Assembly: GCA_030867875.1 (NCBI GenBank)
Contig: JAOWCC010001368.1
Coordinates: forward strand, 7,859,714-7,923,713
Source: Actinernus sp. WN-2022
Taxonomy: Eukaryota > Cnidaria > Anthozoa > Actiniaria > Actinernidae
DNA: 64,000 nt
Reading direction: 5' to 3'
Positions 19,734 to 30,296 of this stretch are shown piece after piece. A model generated the notes under the pieces. It was not told the DNA's origin, did not search any database, and worked only from the letters and a program-made list of their open reading frames with translations. The position numbers were made by a program, and so were the translations under genes. Positions within the stretch are counted from its first letter, which is position 1, and each line of letters opens with the position of its first letter.

Positions 19734-22163
19734 GTGAAGGCAGATGAAACAAAGATGTTGGGACTCGCATGGAACAAAGCTGATGATACCATGGGAATAA
19801 CCTTTCCAATGAAAGCTGCAGGTGGATCAAAGAGAGAAATACTTCAATTTCTTGCTTCGATATTTGATCCCCTAGGACTAGTTTCACCCATAGCATTGTT
19901 GGGGAAATTTGTGTATCGAGATACCTGTGACCAACACCTACCATGGGATGGAGAGCTACCACCGAACATGCTGAGGCAATGGAAGACATTCGAGAGAAAC
20001 CTACCGGACAGTGTAGAGGTGCCACGCAGTCTGGCCACCTTTCGAGAGAGTATTGAATCAATCGATCTACATGCATTTGGAGATACAAGTGGAGTAGGGA
20101 CAGCAGCTGCAGTGTATGCTGTAGTTCACCAAGAGTCTGGCATCAACGCTGGACTAGTCGCAGCTAAATCGCGACTTGCAAAGAAAGGCCTAACCATTCC
20201 ACGGCTGGAACTTATATCTGCACACATGGCGGCCAACCTTGTGGAGAATGTTAAGGACGCACTACACGGGTATCCGGTTAGACAAGTCTACGGATGGTTG
20301 GATAGTACTGTAGCACTACACTGGATTAGGGGAGGAGGTAGCTACAAGCAATTTGTCGCAAATCGAGTGCGACAGATAACAGCTAAGAGTTACATCCAGT
20401 GGAGGCATGTGAGCACCGATCAAAACCCAGCCGATGTTGGTTGTAGAGGAAAAGATGTGAACAAGATGCCTGAGATGTGGTGGAAGGGACCAGAATGGCT
20501 GTTGACTCCTGATCATTGGCCTGATGATTGTCATACACAGCCCAGCGTAGCAACAGAGGTGGAGTCTAAGCTTGTGAGGGAAGTTCTAGCTACTACGGTG
20601 GAGACTAATGACAACTGGGATGAGGTTCTTAAGAAGCATGGGTTTTGGAAAACGATACGCATTTCTGCATGGGTTGCTAGGTACCTTCACAACTGCAGGG
20701 CTGAACAATTGGAACATCTCTCAGGACCCTTGACAACTGCTGAGACAAATGGCCAAATCCAGGTTTGGATTAGAAGGGTACAGACCAGGTACAGCCAGAC
20801 AGATCAGTTCAAAGAAGACCAACTGAGACTGAACCTACAGAAGAATGAACAGGGGTTGTATGAATGCCGTGGCAGAATCCAAGGAAGTTATCCAATTTAT
20901 CTGCCACCAAACTCACCTTTCAGCGAGAAGATGGTTATGGATGCTCATTTACTGACACTGCATGGGGGAGTTGGCCTCACAATGGCATTCATCAGACGTA
21001 ACTATTGGATACCTCGAATAAGACAGCTGACAAAGAAGGTCATCCGAGGATGCTTCGGCTGTAAGAAATTTCAAGTCACAGCATTCTCAAACCCGCCACC
21101 CGGAAACCTGCCAACTGATCGAACCAAAGGATCAGTACCATTCCAAGTGCTTGGAGCTGATTATGCTGGGCCGATTGCCTACAAGCTCAACCCAAAGAAG
21201 GAGGGCAAGGCTTACATCTTACTGTTTGCATGTAGTCTCACAAGGGCCATCCATCTTGAGTTGCTGCCGGACCAAACTACAGCAGGGTTCCTCAGAAGCT
21301 TCAAGCGATTCATAGCAAGAAGAGGCAGACCAGAGAAGATCTACACCGATAATGGAGGATCGTTCATAGGTGCAGCTAAGTGGGTGAAGAAAGTGATGAA
21401 AGATGAGCGGGTTCAGAACTACCTGGCCCACCACAACATTAGCTGGCAATTTAACCTGAGCAGAGCCCCTTGGTGGGGAGGCCAGTTTGAAAGGATGGTG
21501 GGGATCGTGAAGCGAGCTCTACACAAGTCTATGGGCCGCGCTTTACTCGGATGGAGTGAACTTGAAGAGGTGTTGCTGGATGTCGAGGTGGCTGTAAATA
21601 ACCGTCCACTCGGGTATGTAGAGGATGATGTCCAGTTACCCACGCTGACACCGAATGTCATGATGTTTGGTCAACCTAACCTACTACCAGAGGAGGATGC
21701 TGGTTCAATCGATGATGCAGATTTGAGGAAACGTGCAAGATATGTGCGTAGGTGCAAGGATGTGCTTTGGTCAAGATGGACGGGGGAGTACCTAAAGGGA
21801 TTACGAGAAAGGCACAACCTTAACCACAAGACAAAGGAGATGACCATTCAAGCTGGAGATGTTGTTCTGATCAAGGGCAATGAACGCAACAGAGGGAGGT
21901 GGAACATTGGGATCATCGTTAAACTCATCAAGGGAAGAGATGGAGTTGTCAGAGCGGTGAGATTGAGAGCTGGACAGTCCTTCTTGGAAAGAGCAATTCA
22001 ACAACTGTATCCGATGGAGTTGTCCTGTGATCTTGCGCTGGAACAAGAAGACATATTGCAGCTTAACCCAGATGCAAGGGAGTTCCGGCCAAGAAGGAGA
22101 GCTGCGACAGCCGCTGCAAAGAGGATCCAGTGTATTGCAGATGATGAAACAACCGATTTCTAA
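19734..22163 (+). pseudogene. BEL-1 pol C-terminal part: RNase H-like, integrase, DUF5641
   Basis: Same frame as the preceding part after the TGA, 809 codons. Contains the A17/RNase H-like region (LHAFGDTSG, WLDSTVALHWIRG), an integrase zinc-binding HHCC module (AHLLTLHGG...GCFGCKKFQ) and an integrase core. The core has Asp in GADYAGP (codon 21159), Asp in YTDNGGSF (codon 21348) and Glu in GGQFERM (codon 21489). A C-terminal DUF5641-like domain ends in RNRGRWNIGII and RAVRLRAG. Catalytic residues are intact, so the defects lie upstream. Confidence 0.93.
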
Positions 22164-22190
22164 CCGCAATATATTTTATCCTTTCTGGAT

Positions 22191-22205
22191 CAAATAGGGG
22201 GAGTG
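22191..22205 (+). promoter_or_regulatory. BEL-1 polypurine tract
   Basis: AAATAGGGGGAGTG immediately precedes the 3' LTR, the expected plus-strand priming site. Confidence 0.8.
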
Positions 22206-22454
22206 TGTGGAGAATATTTCGGTAGTACTTTCCCCATTCAGTTTCAAACATTGTTGTTTAAGTAAAATATAGGCAGGCGTTCCTAACCCTCGAGTCAGGG
22301 GTAGGCCTGGAGACTAGTCACATGTAAGAGGAGAGCACGTGGAGAGGAATAAACATGGCGGACTAAAAGCAATGTGTGGAGTTTGTTATTTGGTTTTATA
22401 GGGAAACAAATCTGTGAGAATTGTCGGAGCAAACGGAAAACTTAATCCCCGACA
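22206..22454 (+). repeat. BEL-1 3' LTR
   Basis: 249 bp, apparently identical to the 5' LTR and followed by the GGGT target duplication. Confidence 0.95.
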
Positions 22455-23024
22455 GGGTTGTTTCCGCTGTTTTTTTCGAACCTCTTTCCCTCACTTGAAA
22501 AATAATGTGAATGATCTGAAGGAACTGCATGGGGTGTACTTTATACACATGCATATATAGTTTATGTTCTACACTGGAGTGTACTTATACGTATTGTGAA
22601 TGCTAGGAACTGGAATGCAGTTTATACACATCTGAATAGCCGTAGCTAGCTATAGGGTTGATTTGTGTTCTACACTAACTCCAATTATTGCTTACACAGC
22701 AAAATGTGCTACGAATGCTCAAATGAATGAAAACCATATGAAACACACATGTACATAAGCATTGCATCCAATGATTTAATGTTACACAAAGATAATTACA
22801 GTTTTATACCCAGATGTATTCCCTTGTTAAAAACAAGCATTTTGATCAGGATTACTTACACCGTCCGCATCATTGCAGCAATTTTTCAGCCTTTTGTGTT
22901 ACGGGCCGAGTCCTTTCTCTTACAAAAAATATGTCGAACGCACTTTGATGATCTACGATTACTTCTAGTAATAATAATACCTCTCCTCGACCCCCCAGGC
23001 CCTATTTCAATATAAAATATCCAA
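22455..23024 (+). repeat. Arm block of duplicated segment, part 2
   Basis: Continues the interrupted arm. 22455-22680 aligns with 54400-54625, and 22480-22980 is the inverse of about 25960-26650. Non-coding. Confidence 0.8.
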
Positions 23025-23030
23025 TATTAG

Positions 23031-23075
<45 letters not shown>

Positions 23076-23151
23076 TCGAGGTCATGACGTACGGACCGAG
23101 AGCAGTGAGGTCCGTACAAAATGACCGAGAGCCAAATATTTTCCCGTCCAG
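23025..23151. mobile_element. Foldback MITE (GGGCCGGACGGG), left part, split by a LINE
   Basis: TATTGACTGAGTGGGAGGGC...GGAAAATATTTGGCTC pairs with GAGCCAAATATTTTCC...CCCGAC. The right terminus, CTCAGTCAATAGG, is found 8.5 kb away at 31647-31660. The intact version is at 54635-54782. Confidence 0.75.
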
Positions 23152-23159
23152 CCCGACCT

Positions 23160-25146
23160 ATACAATAGTTTATTAGCATTCCCATATACATACATGGTAT
23201 TGCCTAATTAATATACAATTACACTGAGATTAGAGAAGAGAAAAAAAAATTATACAGTTCTTTGTAACAGGGTATTTCTCCTCTCAAAAGCTTCATATAT
23301 AAAGTGACTCACTTGTTTGCAAACAAATGGATCGACATTACTAAAGAAAAAAGATATTCGATCTTTATCTCGTAATCTCGAAAAACTCTTACAATATTTA
23401 CTAATTTCTTCAAACATAGACTTCCTTAGGTCGGAATGAGAAACACAGTCGAAAACGAAATGAGACTCATCCTCTACATCTTTTGATAAACAGCACTCGC
23501 AACAACGCTGTTCACGAGGTATTTTCGGTTTTGCGTGTCTACCAGTTTCTATTCTTAATGAATGATTTCCTGTGCGCAACTTAGCGAGCATTCGTCTGTG
23601 TTTCGCATTCTTTACCAGGTCATAACATGAATTAATATTTTTTGTGTCATTAGAAAATTTATAGTAAAAAATAAGTTTTGTGTTTAATTGCATAAGTTTT
23701 ATCTGATGTATCCTAGATTTTTGTATTATTTTTATATTAAGTCTATCCAAAAAACGTTTCATTGAATGCGTATTATTATACGATTTTAAATCTGATAAAT
23801 CTTTAAAAGACTCCACTATTTTATTTATGGAGGTCATAAAGCTCATCTTATTAGATGATGCAAGGGCATTGGACATATAAAGACATTGTTTCGCAATACT
23901 TCCCTCGGGGAGGGCTTGGAGATGCATCCAGAAACGAAGCATGTTTCGATAAATTAGTGGTTTCAATGATACTCTTCCAACTTCGTTTCTCGCAGCCACA
24001 TTAGGCGCCCTTTTGTTAAGACCAAGAAAGTATTTGAAAAAGCTCAACGGGATCTTTTTCCCATTTGTCAAAATTAATAACGTCATATGCACCCCATATT
24101 TCTGAGTTATACAATAGGATAGGCGAAAAGAGAACGTCAAACAATTTATTACAAATTTTAATTGGTAATTTAGAAAAATCTAAATGACGTTTTGTCGCGA
24201 AAATAGAACGTCTTGTCTTTTCCACAGATTTCAATTTATATTAGATTTCAAAAAGCTGCCATTACTAGATATAGTGGAACCCAAATATGTATAGTCTCTC
24301 ACTATATCAATTTCAGAATCTCCTAAGAAAAAAGAATGCTTGTTTATAGTCGATTTTCTCAATTGCTTTTGAAAAAGTACAACTTTTTTTTATTTTTATT
24401 AACCGTCATCATCCAATTCTTACAAAATTGCTGTAGGGCATTGATATTTCTTTGAAGACCAGATGCACTTGTAGAGATCAGTACTAAATCGTCTGCATAA
24501 AATAACGAATTTAACATGGAACCGTTTGGGAGAGTAACGGGGTCTAGCCCATCAATGTTTTGTAGCATCGAAGGAAAATCGTTTATGTATAAATTGAACA
24601 GCAGAGGTGATAAAATACACCCCTGTCTCACCCCTCTGTTATACTTAAAGTATGCAGATCTCTTATTTTCTGATTTAATACAGCAAACAGTTTTAGAATA
24701 AATATTAGAGATTAGACGGAAAAATTGACCGCCTATTTCATAATTGAGCAACTTTCTTAAGAGGCCAGCGTGCCAAATGGAATCAAATGCTTTTTGAAAA
24801 TCAACAAAGCAACAAAATAATTTTCCCTGTGTTGTGTTAGTTACGTACTTGTCAATTAAGGTGTGTAAAGAAAAAATATGATCAGCAGTTCTATTGCCTT
24901 GCAAGAAACCAATTTGACTGAGAGGGATGTAAAATTTTCCTGTGATCTATGAGGGTGTGAAGTCTTGTATTAAGAATAAAACAAAACAATTTTCCGAGGC
25001 AACTAGTCACGCAAATTCCTCTATAATTGGATGGGTCCAATCTATCTCCTGTTTTATAAATAGCGCTGATTACCCCTTTTGTTCAAATGTCTGGATAGCA
25101 ACCTGATCTCAAAATTAGATTAAACAAGAAGCTGCACGCAGCTTAA
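23160..25146 (-). pseudogene. LINE ORF2, RT to C-terminal part (second half of a split element)
   Basis: On the minus strand from 25140 down: YKTGDRLDPSNYRGI (RT motif 1), GFLQGNRTADHIF, FVDFQKAFDS, NRGVRQGCILSP, then the catalytic FYADDLVLIS (within 24359-24904). Next come SPILLYNSEIWG (about 24100) and a long C-terminal domain (23250-24140). This includes NEVGRVSLKPLIYRNMLRFW, MLAKLRTGNHSLRIETGR and a Cys-rich C-x-C-C...H-x(4)-C segment. Frameshifts occur near 24905, 24235 and 24140. The 3' end ends near 23160 in GCTAATAAACTATTG. The N-terminal half lies at 30297-31620, beyond a 5.1-kb insert. Confidence 0.88.
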
Positions 25147-25155
25147 ACTCCGGCG

Positions 25156-25959
25156 TATCTTTTGCAACGTGGATGCTCTCATACACCTGCGTGTTTGGCA
25201 CATTACGAACGCACAATCAGATGCGAAAGTACGCACAGACAGTCGATCTGATCTAAAACTCCACACGAGTTAGAAAACGAGTGAATACGAATGAACACAA
25301 GTAGAACATGAGTTAACACGATCGAGGTCAAATAAGGCAGGATACTCCAGGATAACACAGATAGCCCAAAAATACAAAGATACAAATGCTGAGGAACTGT
25401 TCTAAATCACCACACGAGCCAGAACACGAGTACACTAGCGATTCATAATTGAGGTGATAACTCTCTTCCGGTATCGGAGAATCTACGGATTGTAGCGGGT
25501 AGAAGTGCCATACAATTCTCAACAAGAGGCTGAGGGCAGCCTTAACTCGGGTTGTATACACATAATCATCACCCGCGCCTTGTCTTCTCCCGCAATTTTT
25601 TATTTTAATTTTCTGCATTCTTTACATTCCATACATTCCATTCTAGGGCGTGGTCATATGGGAGGGGTGGTACTCGCTCCACTCCTATTATTTATTAGGG
25701 GTGGAGTAGTGGAGTTATCAGTCGCGGTGACTTTCCGCTCACTGCTCCCCTAGTATATGTATGTAATTTAATATTTTTGTTTTTCATCATATGTAAATTA
25801 GAGATGTTTTTCTCGTATGTAAATTAAAGAAGTTGCCCTTTTACTGTAAACACTACTCATGTAACACACGTCTACAATTTACAGTCTGCTGTTCTGTTGT
25901 ACTACAGGTTCCGAGTACTAATAGATGATTGATTATCTCAATGTTTATATTTATCCCAT
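25156..25959. other. No gene recognised
   Basis: Open minus-strand frames (25203-25385, 25328-25618) lack family features. A partial inverted repeat around CTCCACTCCTATTATTTATT (25675-25710) is the only visible structure. Confidence 0.5.
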
Positions 25960-27540
25960 ATTATAAGTTATACTAGAAGTAATCTTAGATTATCAAAGTG
26001 CGTTCGACATATTATTGTTAAGAGAAAGGACTGGGCTTCTGTGGTAACGGCAAAAGACTGAAACTGATTGCTGCAATAATGCATGTAGACTGTGGGTGTA
26101 AATAATCCTGATCAAAAATATTTGTTTTTAACTAATGTGCAAATTTTGAATGCCCTGACTTATAAGTTAATATACATGGGGATGCATCTGGGTATAAAAC
26201 TGTAATTATCTTTGTGTAATTATCATTGTATACGATGCTTATGTGGCTATATAAGTACATGTGTGTTTTATATGGTTATCATTCATTTGAGCATTTGTAG
26301 CACATTTTGCTGTGTGGTTACCCTGGTTCCAGAGGTGCTCAGGTACGGATATACTGTAATGTTCGCGACTCCGTTCTGAAATCAAACCTGCGGCTCGATT
26401 TCAGCTGGTCTCGTTTCGCTCGACCGACGATTTCGAGCCTCTGGTATCCAGGGTACTGTGTGCTATACAGTGTAAAGCAATAATTGGAATTAGTGTAGAA
26501 CACAATCAACCCTTATTGCTAGCTACGGCTATTCAGATGTGTATAAACTGCATTCCAGTTCCTAACATTCGCAATACTAAGTAAACTCCAGTGTAGAACA
26601 TAAACTATATGCATGTGCCCAGTTCCTTCGGAGCATTCAAACTATTTTTAAAGTGAGAACAAGGTTGGCTGCAGAATACTGTGTGTCCTGATTGTTAGTT
26701 GCAGTATACTTTATGATCAATGTTGGTACTGAGCCGAGTCCTGGCTTTGATCAGCCTCTTATGGTTGTTTCAGGTCCCGTTAGAAATTCAGTGTAGATTA
26801 ATTGATTTGGGAACACAGCAATGAACTCAGTACTTTGAATTTCCCTCACCTTGTACTGTGTTGATATTCAAGTTCCTTGGCATATCAAAATGTTGTTATA
26901 GAACTCTTTGCCTGAATGTAGTGTTAATTTGTATAACCAAGATGTACACATGCATGTGTCACTGATTGTAGTGTCACAACTCGCACAACCAAAGGGTGTC
27001 TAGAAAACTCAGACCTAGTTTCTCTTCAGCCAGGCATGATTTTAATATAGTATCTTACTGTTTGTAGTTTTGGTACCTGTATGTACAGCGAAAAGCAGAA
27101 TCCTATACAGCGAGCGAGCCAACAGAATGCACTCGGGTTCAGCACAAATTATGGCCGAGTTGATTTTCAACTTCGTCTTCAAGGTGCAGAACAGACCATG
27201 TTTGACTTGATATATAGTTTGGACATCACACTTTCTCGAATGCTCCAGAGGTAACACACACTTTCCTCAGGCTTTGATAAATCGTACTTGCAAACTTTAT
27301 AAACATCGCATTTGATTTTTTGAAAACAACAAGGCAACATACACAGCAAAACAAAACCACCAGCGAGCGAAAACCAAACGCAATGCCAATGGCGAGACGC
27401 AGAGCACATGCCTGTAAAGTCGTGCGCGCACATCATGTATTTACCAGTTCCCCGGCGGAGATAATTTATTCCAAAAAGTACAAACATACATGAGGTTCGC
27501 CTGGGGAAGCACAGGTAGCCCACACATGAACGCAATCACT
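25960..27540 (-). repeat. Inverted, diverged copy of the arm block
   Basis: The reverse complement matches the arm blocks elsewhere. The 25960-26310 part corresponds to 22680-22980. The 26480-26620 part corresponds to 22530-22680. The 27000-27250 part corresponds to 16230-16430 and 53990-54200, and about 27240-27460 continues toward 53850-53990. Long unmatched stretches (26640-27000) show it is older than the copy 1/copy 2 pair. Non-coding. Confidence 0.7.
26319..26455. mobile_element. 137-bp MITE with TACCCTGG...CCAGGGTA ends
   Basis: TACCCTGGTTCCAGAGGTGC at 26319 pairs with GAGCCTCTGGTATCCAGGGT ending at 26455. CTGTGTG occurs just outside both ends, so a 7-bp TSD is possible. The equivalent site in the arm block at about 22690 lacks the element. 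Confidence 0.75.
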
Positions 27541-27690
27541 TTGCTTCCCGTTCGCCGAAGTACTAGATTCGGCTACCATGTCTATTTATGTCATATGCAG
27601 TTGACTTTAAGCCACCGGTTTTGAAAATCATCCTTATTTTTCAATCGCTCCAAACTTACCAGAGTTGAAATACAGTGTACTTTGTTGAAA
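27541..27690. other. Spacer left of FB1
   Basis: No gene or repeat structure recognised. Confidence 0.5.
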
Positions 27691-27740
27691 GTAATCTACG
27701 GTGGCTTATAGGGGCCATAAAAAGTTCATTTATATTATAA

Positions 27741-28206
27741 TTGGCCGTCGACACTTATAACTGTCCGTCGACACTTATAACTGTCCGCCGACACTTATAA
27801 CTGTCCGTCGACACTTATAACTGTCCGTCGACACTTATAAGTGGCCGTCGACACTTATAAGTGGCCGTCGACACTTATAACTGTCCGTCGACACTTATAA
27901 GTGGCCGTCGACACTTATAACTGTCCGTCGACACTTATAAGTGGCCGTCGACACTTATAACTGTCCGTCGACACTTATAACTGTCCGTCGACACTTATAA
28001 GTGGCCGTCGACACTTATAACTGTCCGTCGACACTTATAAGTGGCCGTCGACACTTATAACTGTCCGTCGACACTTATAAGTGGCCGTCGACACTTATAA
28101 CTGTCCGTCGACACTTATAAGTGGCCGTCGACACTTATAACTGTCCGTCGATACTTATAACTGGCCGTCGACACTTATAACTGTCCGTCGACACTTATAA
28201 CTGGCC
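27741..28206 (+). repeat. FB1 left-arm array, about 23 copies of a 20-bp repeat
   Basis: Unit GTCGACACTTATAACTGTCC, with units ending in CTGTCC, CTGGCC or GTGGCC. In the middle CTGTCC and GTGGCC alternate regularly, implying a 40-bp higher-order unit. Confidence 0.97.
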
Positions 28207-28324
28207 ATCGAAGGCGGCTGTCGGTATCACGTGGTTCCAGTGTCGTCATGTTTATAAAAGTAATCACTCCATGGTTATAGAAAAATGGGTCTTCGTTTAT
28301 TAGTGCCTGCTTTTGTAATTGTTT

Positions 28325-28805
28325 CTAGTTTGTCACGTTGCAATGGCGTCGGTTGATATATAATAAAAACATTCTCTGGTGCATCTGTCGATAACTGATT
28401 AGATTTCCACTACCCTGTAGTTCCTCATCTATAGCAGCAAGTACTTCTGTAAAAGGCCTTCGCTGTTTTTTCTTCTTCTTGAAAGGCCTTTTGCTAGTAA
28501 ACACTGTTATATAATCAACTAAAGTCGATTGAGGTATGCTAACCGCCGTGGAAAGCGAGTAGCAGATATTGCTTGTCAAACTTTTTCAGCTGCCTCGCGC
28601 TCAGGCTTATTCCACGACAACAGAGAAGAAACAGTAAAATCTCCGAGTATTCCAATCCCAAACGAAAGTAATTTTCAATTAACTCATCTCGGGTGCCATA
28701 TGTTTCTGTGATTTTGAGCAGAAATATATGAAGACAACCGACGCCATTGCAACGTGACAAACTAGAAACAATTACAAAAGCAGCCACTAATAAACGAAGA
28801 CCCAT
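28325..28805 (-). pseudogene. FB1 integrase-like transposase, N-terminal fragment
   Basis: ATG at 28805, inside the right arm, opens a hydrophobic leader (MGLRLLVAAFVIVSSLSRCN). A segment resembling the N terminus of integrase-like transposases common in cnidarian and fish genomes follows: RDELIENYFRLGLEYSEILLF, then GISLSARQLKK. After a frame change near 28590, a second frame (28325-28579) supplies FTEVLAAIDEELQGSG and ISYRQMHQRM, also typical of that group. The catalytic core is absent. The leader could be a chance read-through of arm sequence. Family assignment is from recalled motif patterns, not a search. Confidence 0.6.
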
Positions 28806-28883
28806 TTTTCTATAACCATGGAGTGATTACTTTTATAAACATGACGACACTGGAACCACGTGATACCGACAGCCGCCTTCGAT

Positions 28884-29170
28884 GGCCAGTTATAAGTGTC
28901 GACGGACAGTTATAAGTGTCGACGTCCAGTTATAAGTGTCGACGGACAGTTATAAGTGTTGACGGACAGTTATAAATGTCGACGGACAGTTATAAGTGTC
29001 GACGGCCAGTTATAAGTGTCGACGGCCAGTTATAAGTGTCGACGGACAGTTATAAGTGTCGACGGACAGTTATAAGTGTCGACGGACAGTTATAAGTGTC
29101 GACGGCCACTTATAAGTGTCGACGGACAGTTATAAGTGTCGACGGACAGTTATAAGTGTCGACGGCCAAT
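28884..29170 (-). repeat. FB1 right-arm array, about 14-15 copies of the 20-bp repeat
   Basis: Same unit as the left array, in opposite orientation, with point variants (GTTGACGG, AAATGTC). Fewer copies than the left arm. Confidence 0.96.
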
Positions 29171-29219
29171 TATAAAAGAAATGAACTTTTTATGGCCCCT
29201 ATAAGCCACCGTAGTAATC

Positions 29220-30274
29220 CCAACGAACACTCTTCTTCCCCGCCGAACCACAGACAACGATGGACTTCGGCCGCAAAGCTAAACAACACGAAACTCGTCC
29301 GCTTTGATTTTGTTTATAGAGCCATTTCCTCCGTTTATCAGCTGTAACACAAGCTGCTGGGACGTTTAGGGTTTCGAGTCCTTCATCAGTGCAATTAGGG
29401 AAGAGATATAAACTACAATAAATACTTTCCGAGACAAACAGACTTGACTGTATACGCCGCGTGATGGCGATAATTTCACAAGTTCACTCGCGCTCGCGAC
29501 GAGTTGAGCCATTTGAAAAATCAAGGACCCTGGAACGAGCTGAGAAGACAGCTGTATTTCAGGCTAGTTATCAAACTCAATGCAATGAGGGTTTCTTCAG
29601 TTTCCCCCATATTAACAGACATGTAACAGTATATTAATGTCTCTCAATCCAGTAGAAAGACTCTCTAAGCTGTGTAGTTGACCTGACAGTTCAGTTACGG
29701 TGGTATTGCCTAATTTTACGGCCGGGAATAGATTTCTGACAATGACTCATAGAAATCGATATCTCCTTGTCTCGCCTTGTCTGAGAGCTTTGACCTTTGT
29801 TATCAGTGAGCGCGCCTGACGAAATCTACCCTGAGATTATAATTCGATACCTTTTATATCTAAACGTGTTTAGAAACACTTAAGCTGAGATTGTATTTCG
29901 CTTACGTTTTTATATCTGTTCGGACAGCGCAGATGAATGTATTACGTTGTTCGTGTATTTTTGGGTCTATAACAGTTCCTTTACAAGAATCAGAAGATTA
30001 AAAAGTAGTTAAAAAGAACTGTAGCGCCTCGAAGTCTCACGCGTTGCTCATTTTACATTCCCACAGTGGTAATTATACGGCGATAATATTATGCGATGTA
30101 AACAGTGTTTAATAAATCTATAACGTTTAATGCGCATGCCTCCTGCTTTATCGCTCGATCACAGCGTCTCCGACCCACATTGTGCGCGCCAAAGGTGTGA
30201 ACTGATCAACTTCTGTAGACGATAGGAGAATAAAAAATAAAAAAAGACACAGACTGCATTTTAAGACTCCGGCT
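29220..30274. other. No gene or element recognised (1 kb)
   Basis: Mixed-composition sequence between FB1 and the right end of the insert. No frame of note and no inverted structure seen. Confidence 0.5.
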
Positions 30275-30296
30275 GCTGCCATAGCAGCGCCGGAGT

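Larger units (their letters stand above)
16620..22454 (+). mobile_element. BEL-1: BEL/Pao LTR retrotransposon, 5.8 kb, defective
   Basis: Complete LTR-to-LTR insertion with 249-bp LTRs that appear identical by eye (16620-16868 and 22206-22454; TG...CA). A primer-binding-like TGGCGACCCTGCC follows 3 bp after the 5' LTR, and a purine tract precedes the 3' LTR. TSD GGGT is at 16616-16619 and 22455-22458. The internal region encodes gag-pol in the order coiled-coil/DUF1759 gag, CCHC knuckles, protease, RT, RNase H, integrase. It is broken by a deletion-frameshift near 17520 and an in-frame TGA at 19731. Identical LTRs imply recent insertion. Confidence 0.96.
27697..29213. mobile_element. FB1: foldback transposon with 20-bp repeats in both arms, 6-bp TSD
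   Basis: Termini TACGGTGGCTTATAGGGGCC and their complement bound the element. TSD GTAATC is at 27691-27696 and 29214-29219. The left arm (27697-28355, 659 bp) and right arm (28735-29213, 479 bp) are inverted copies that differ mainly in tandem-repeat number. Each arm runs: terminus, 20-bp repeat array, unique segment ending in an inward-facing ATG and start of an ORF. The 379-bp centre holds part of an integrase-like coding sequence on the minus strand. The organisation resembles Drosophila FB and Galileo elements; homology to them is not claimed. Confidence 0.93.
25147..30296. mobile_element. 5.1-kb insert splitting the LINE, short inverted ends ACTCCGGCG
   Basis: ACTCCGGCG at 25147-25155 and its complement at 30288-30296 bound the DNA that separates the two LINE halves. 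The right end also forms a hairpin (CTCCGGCTGCT / AGCAGCGCCGGAG). The insert carries FB1 and a diverged inverted copy of the arm block. No transposase of its own was seen. The exact ends are inferred from LINE continuity, and the 9-bp termini are weak evidence. Confidence 0.4.

Noticed and set aside
27741..29170. Regular 20-bp arrays considered as a CRISPR-like array
   Set aside because: Units are contiguous with no unique spacers, lie in inverted arms of a transposon, and the genome is eukaryotic.
30275..30296. Terminal hairpin considered as a Helitron 3' end
   Set aside because: No CTRR after the hairpin, no TC start at the other end and no Rep/helicase coding were seen.
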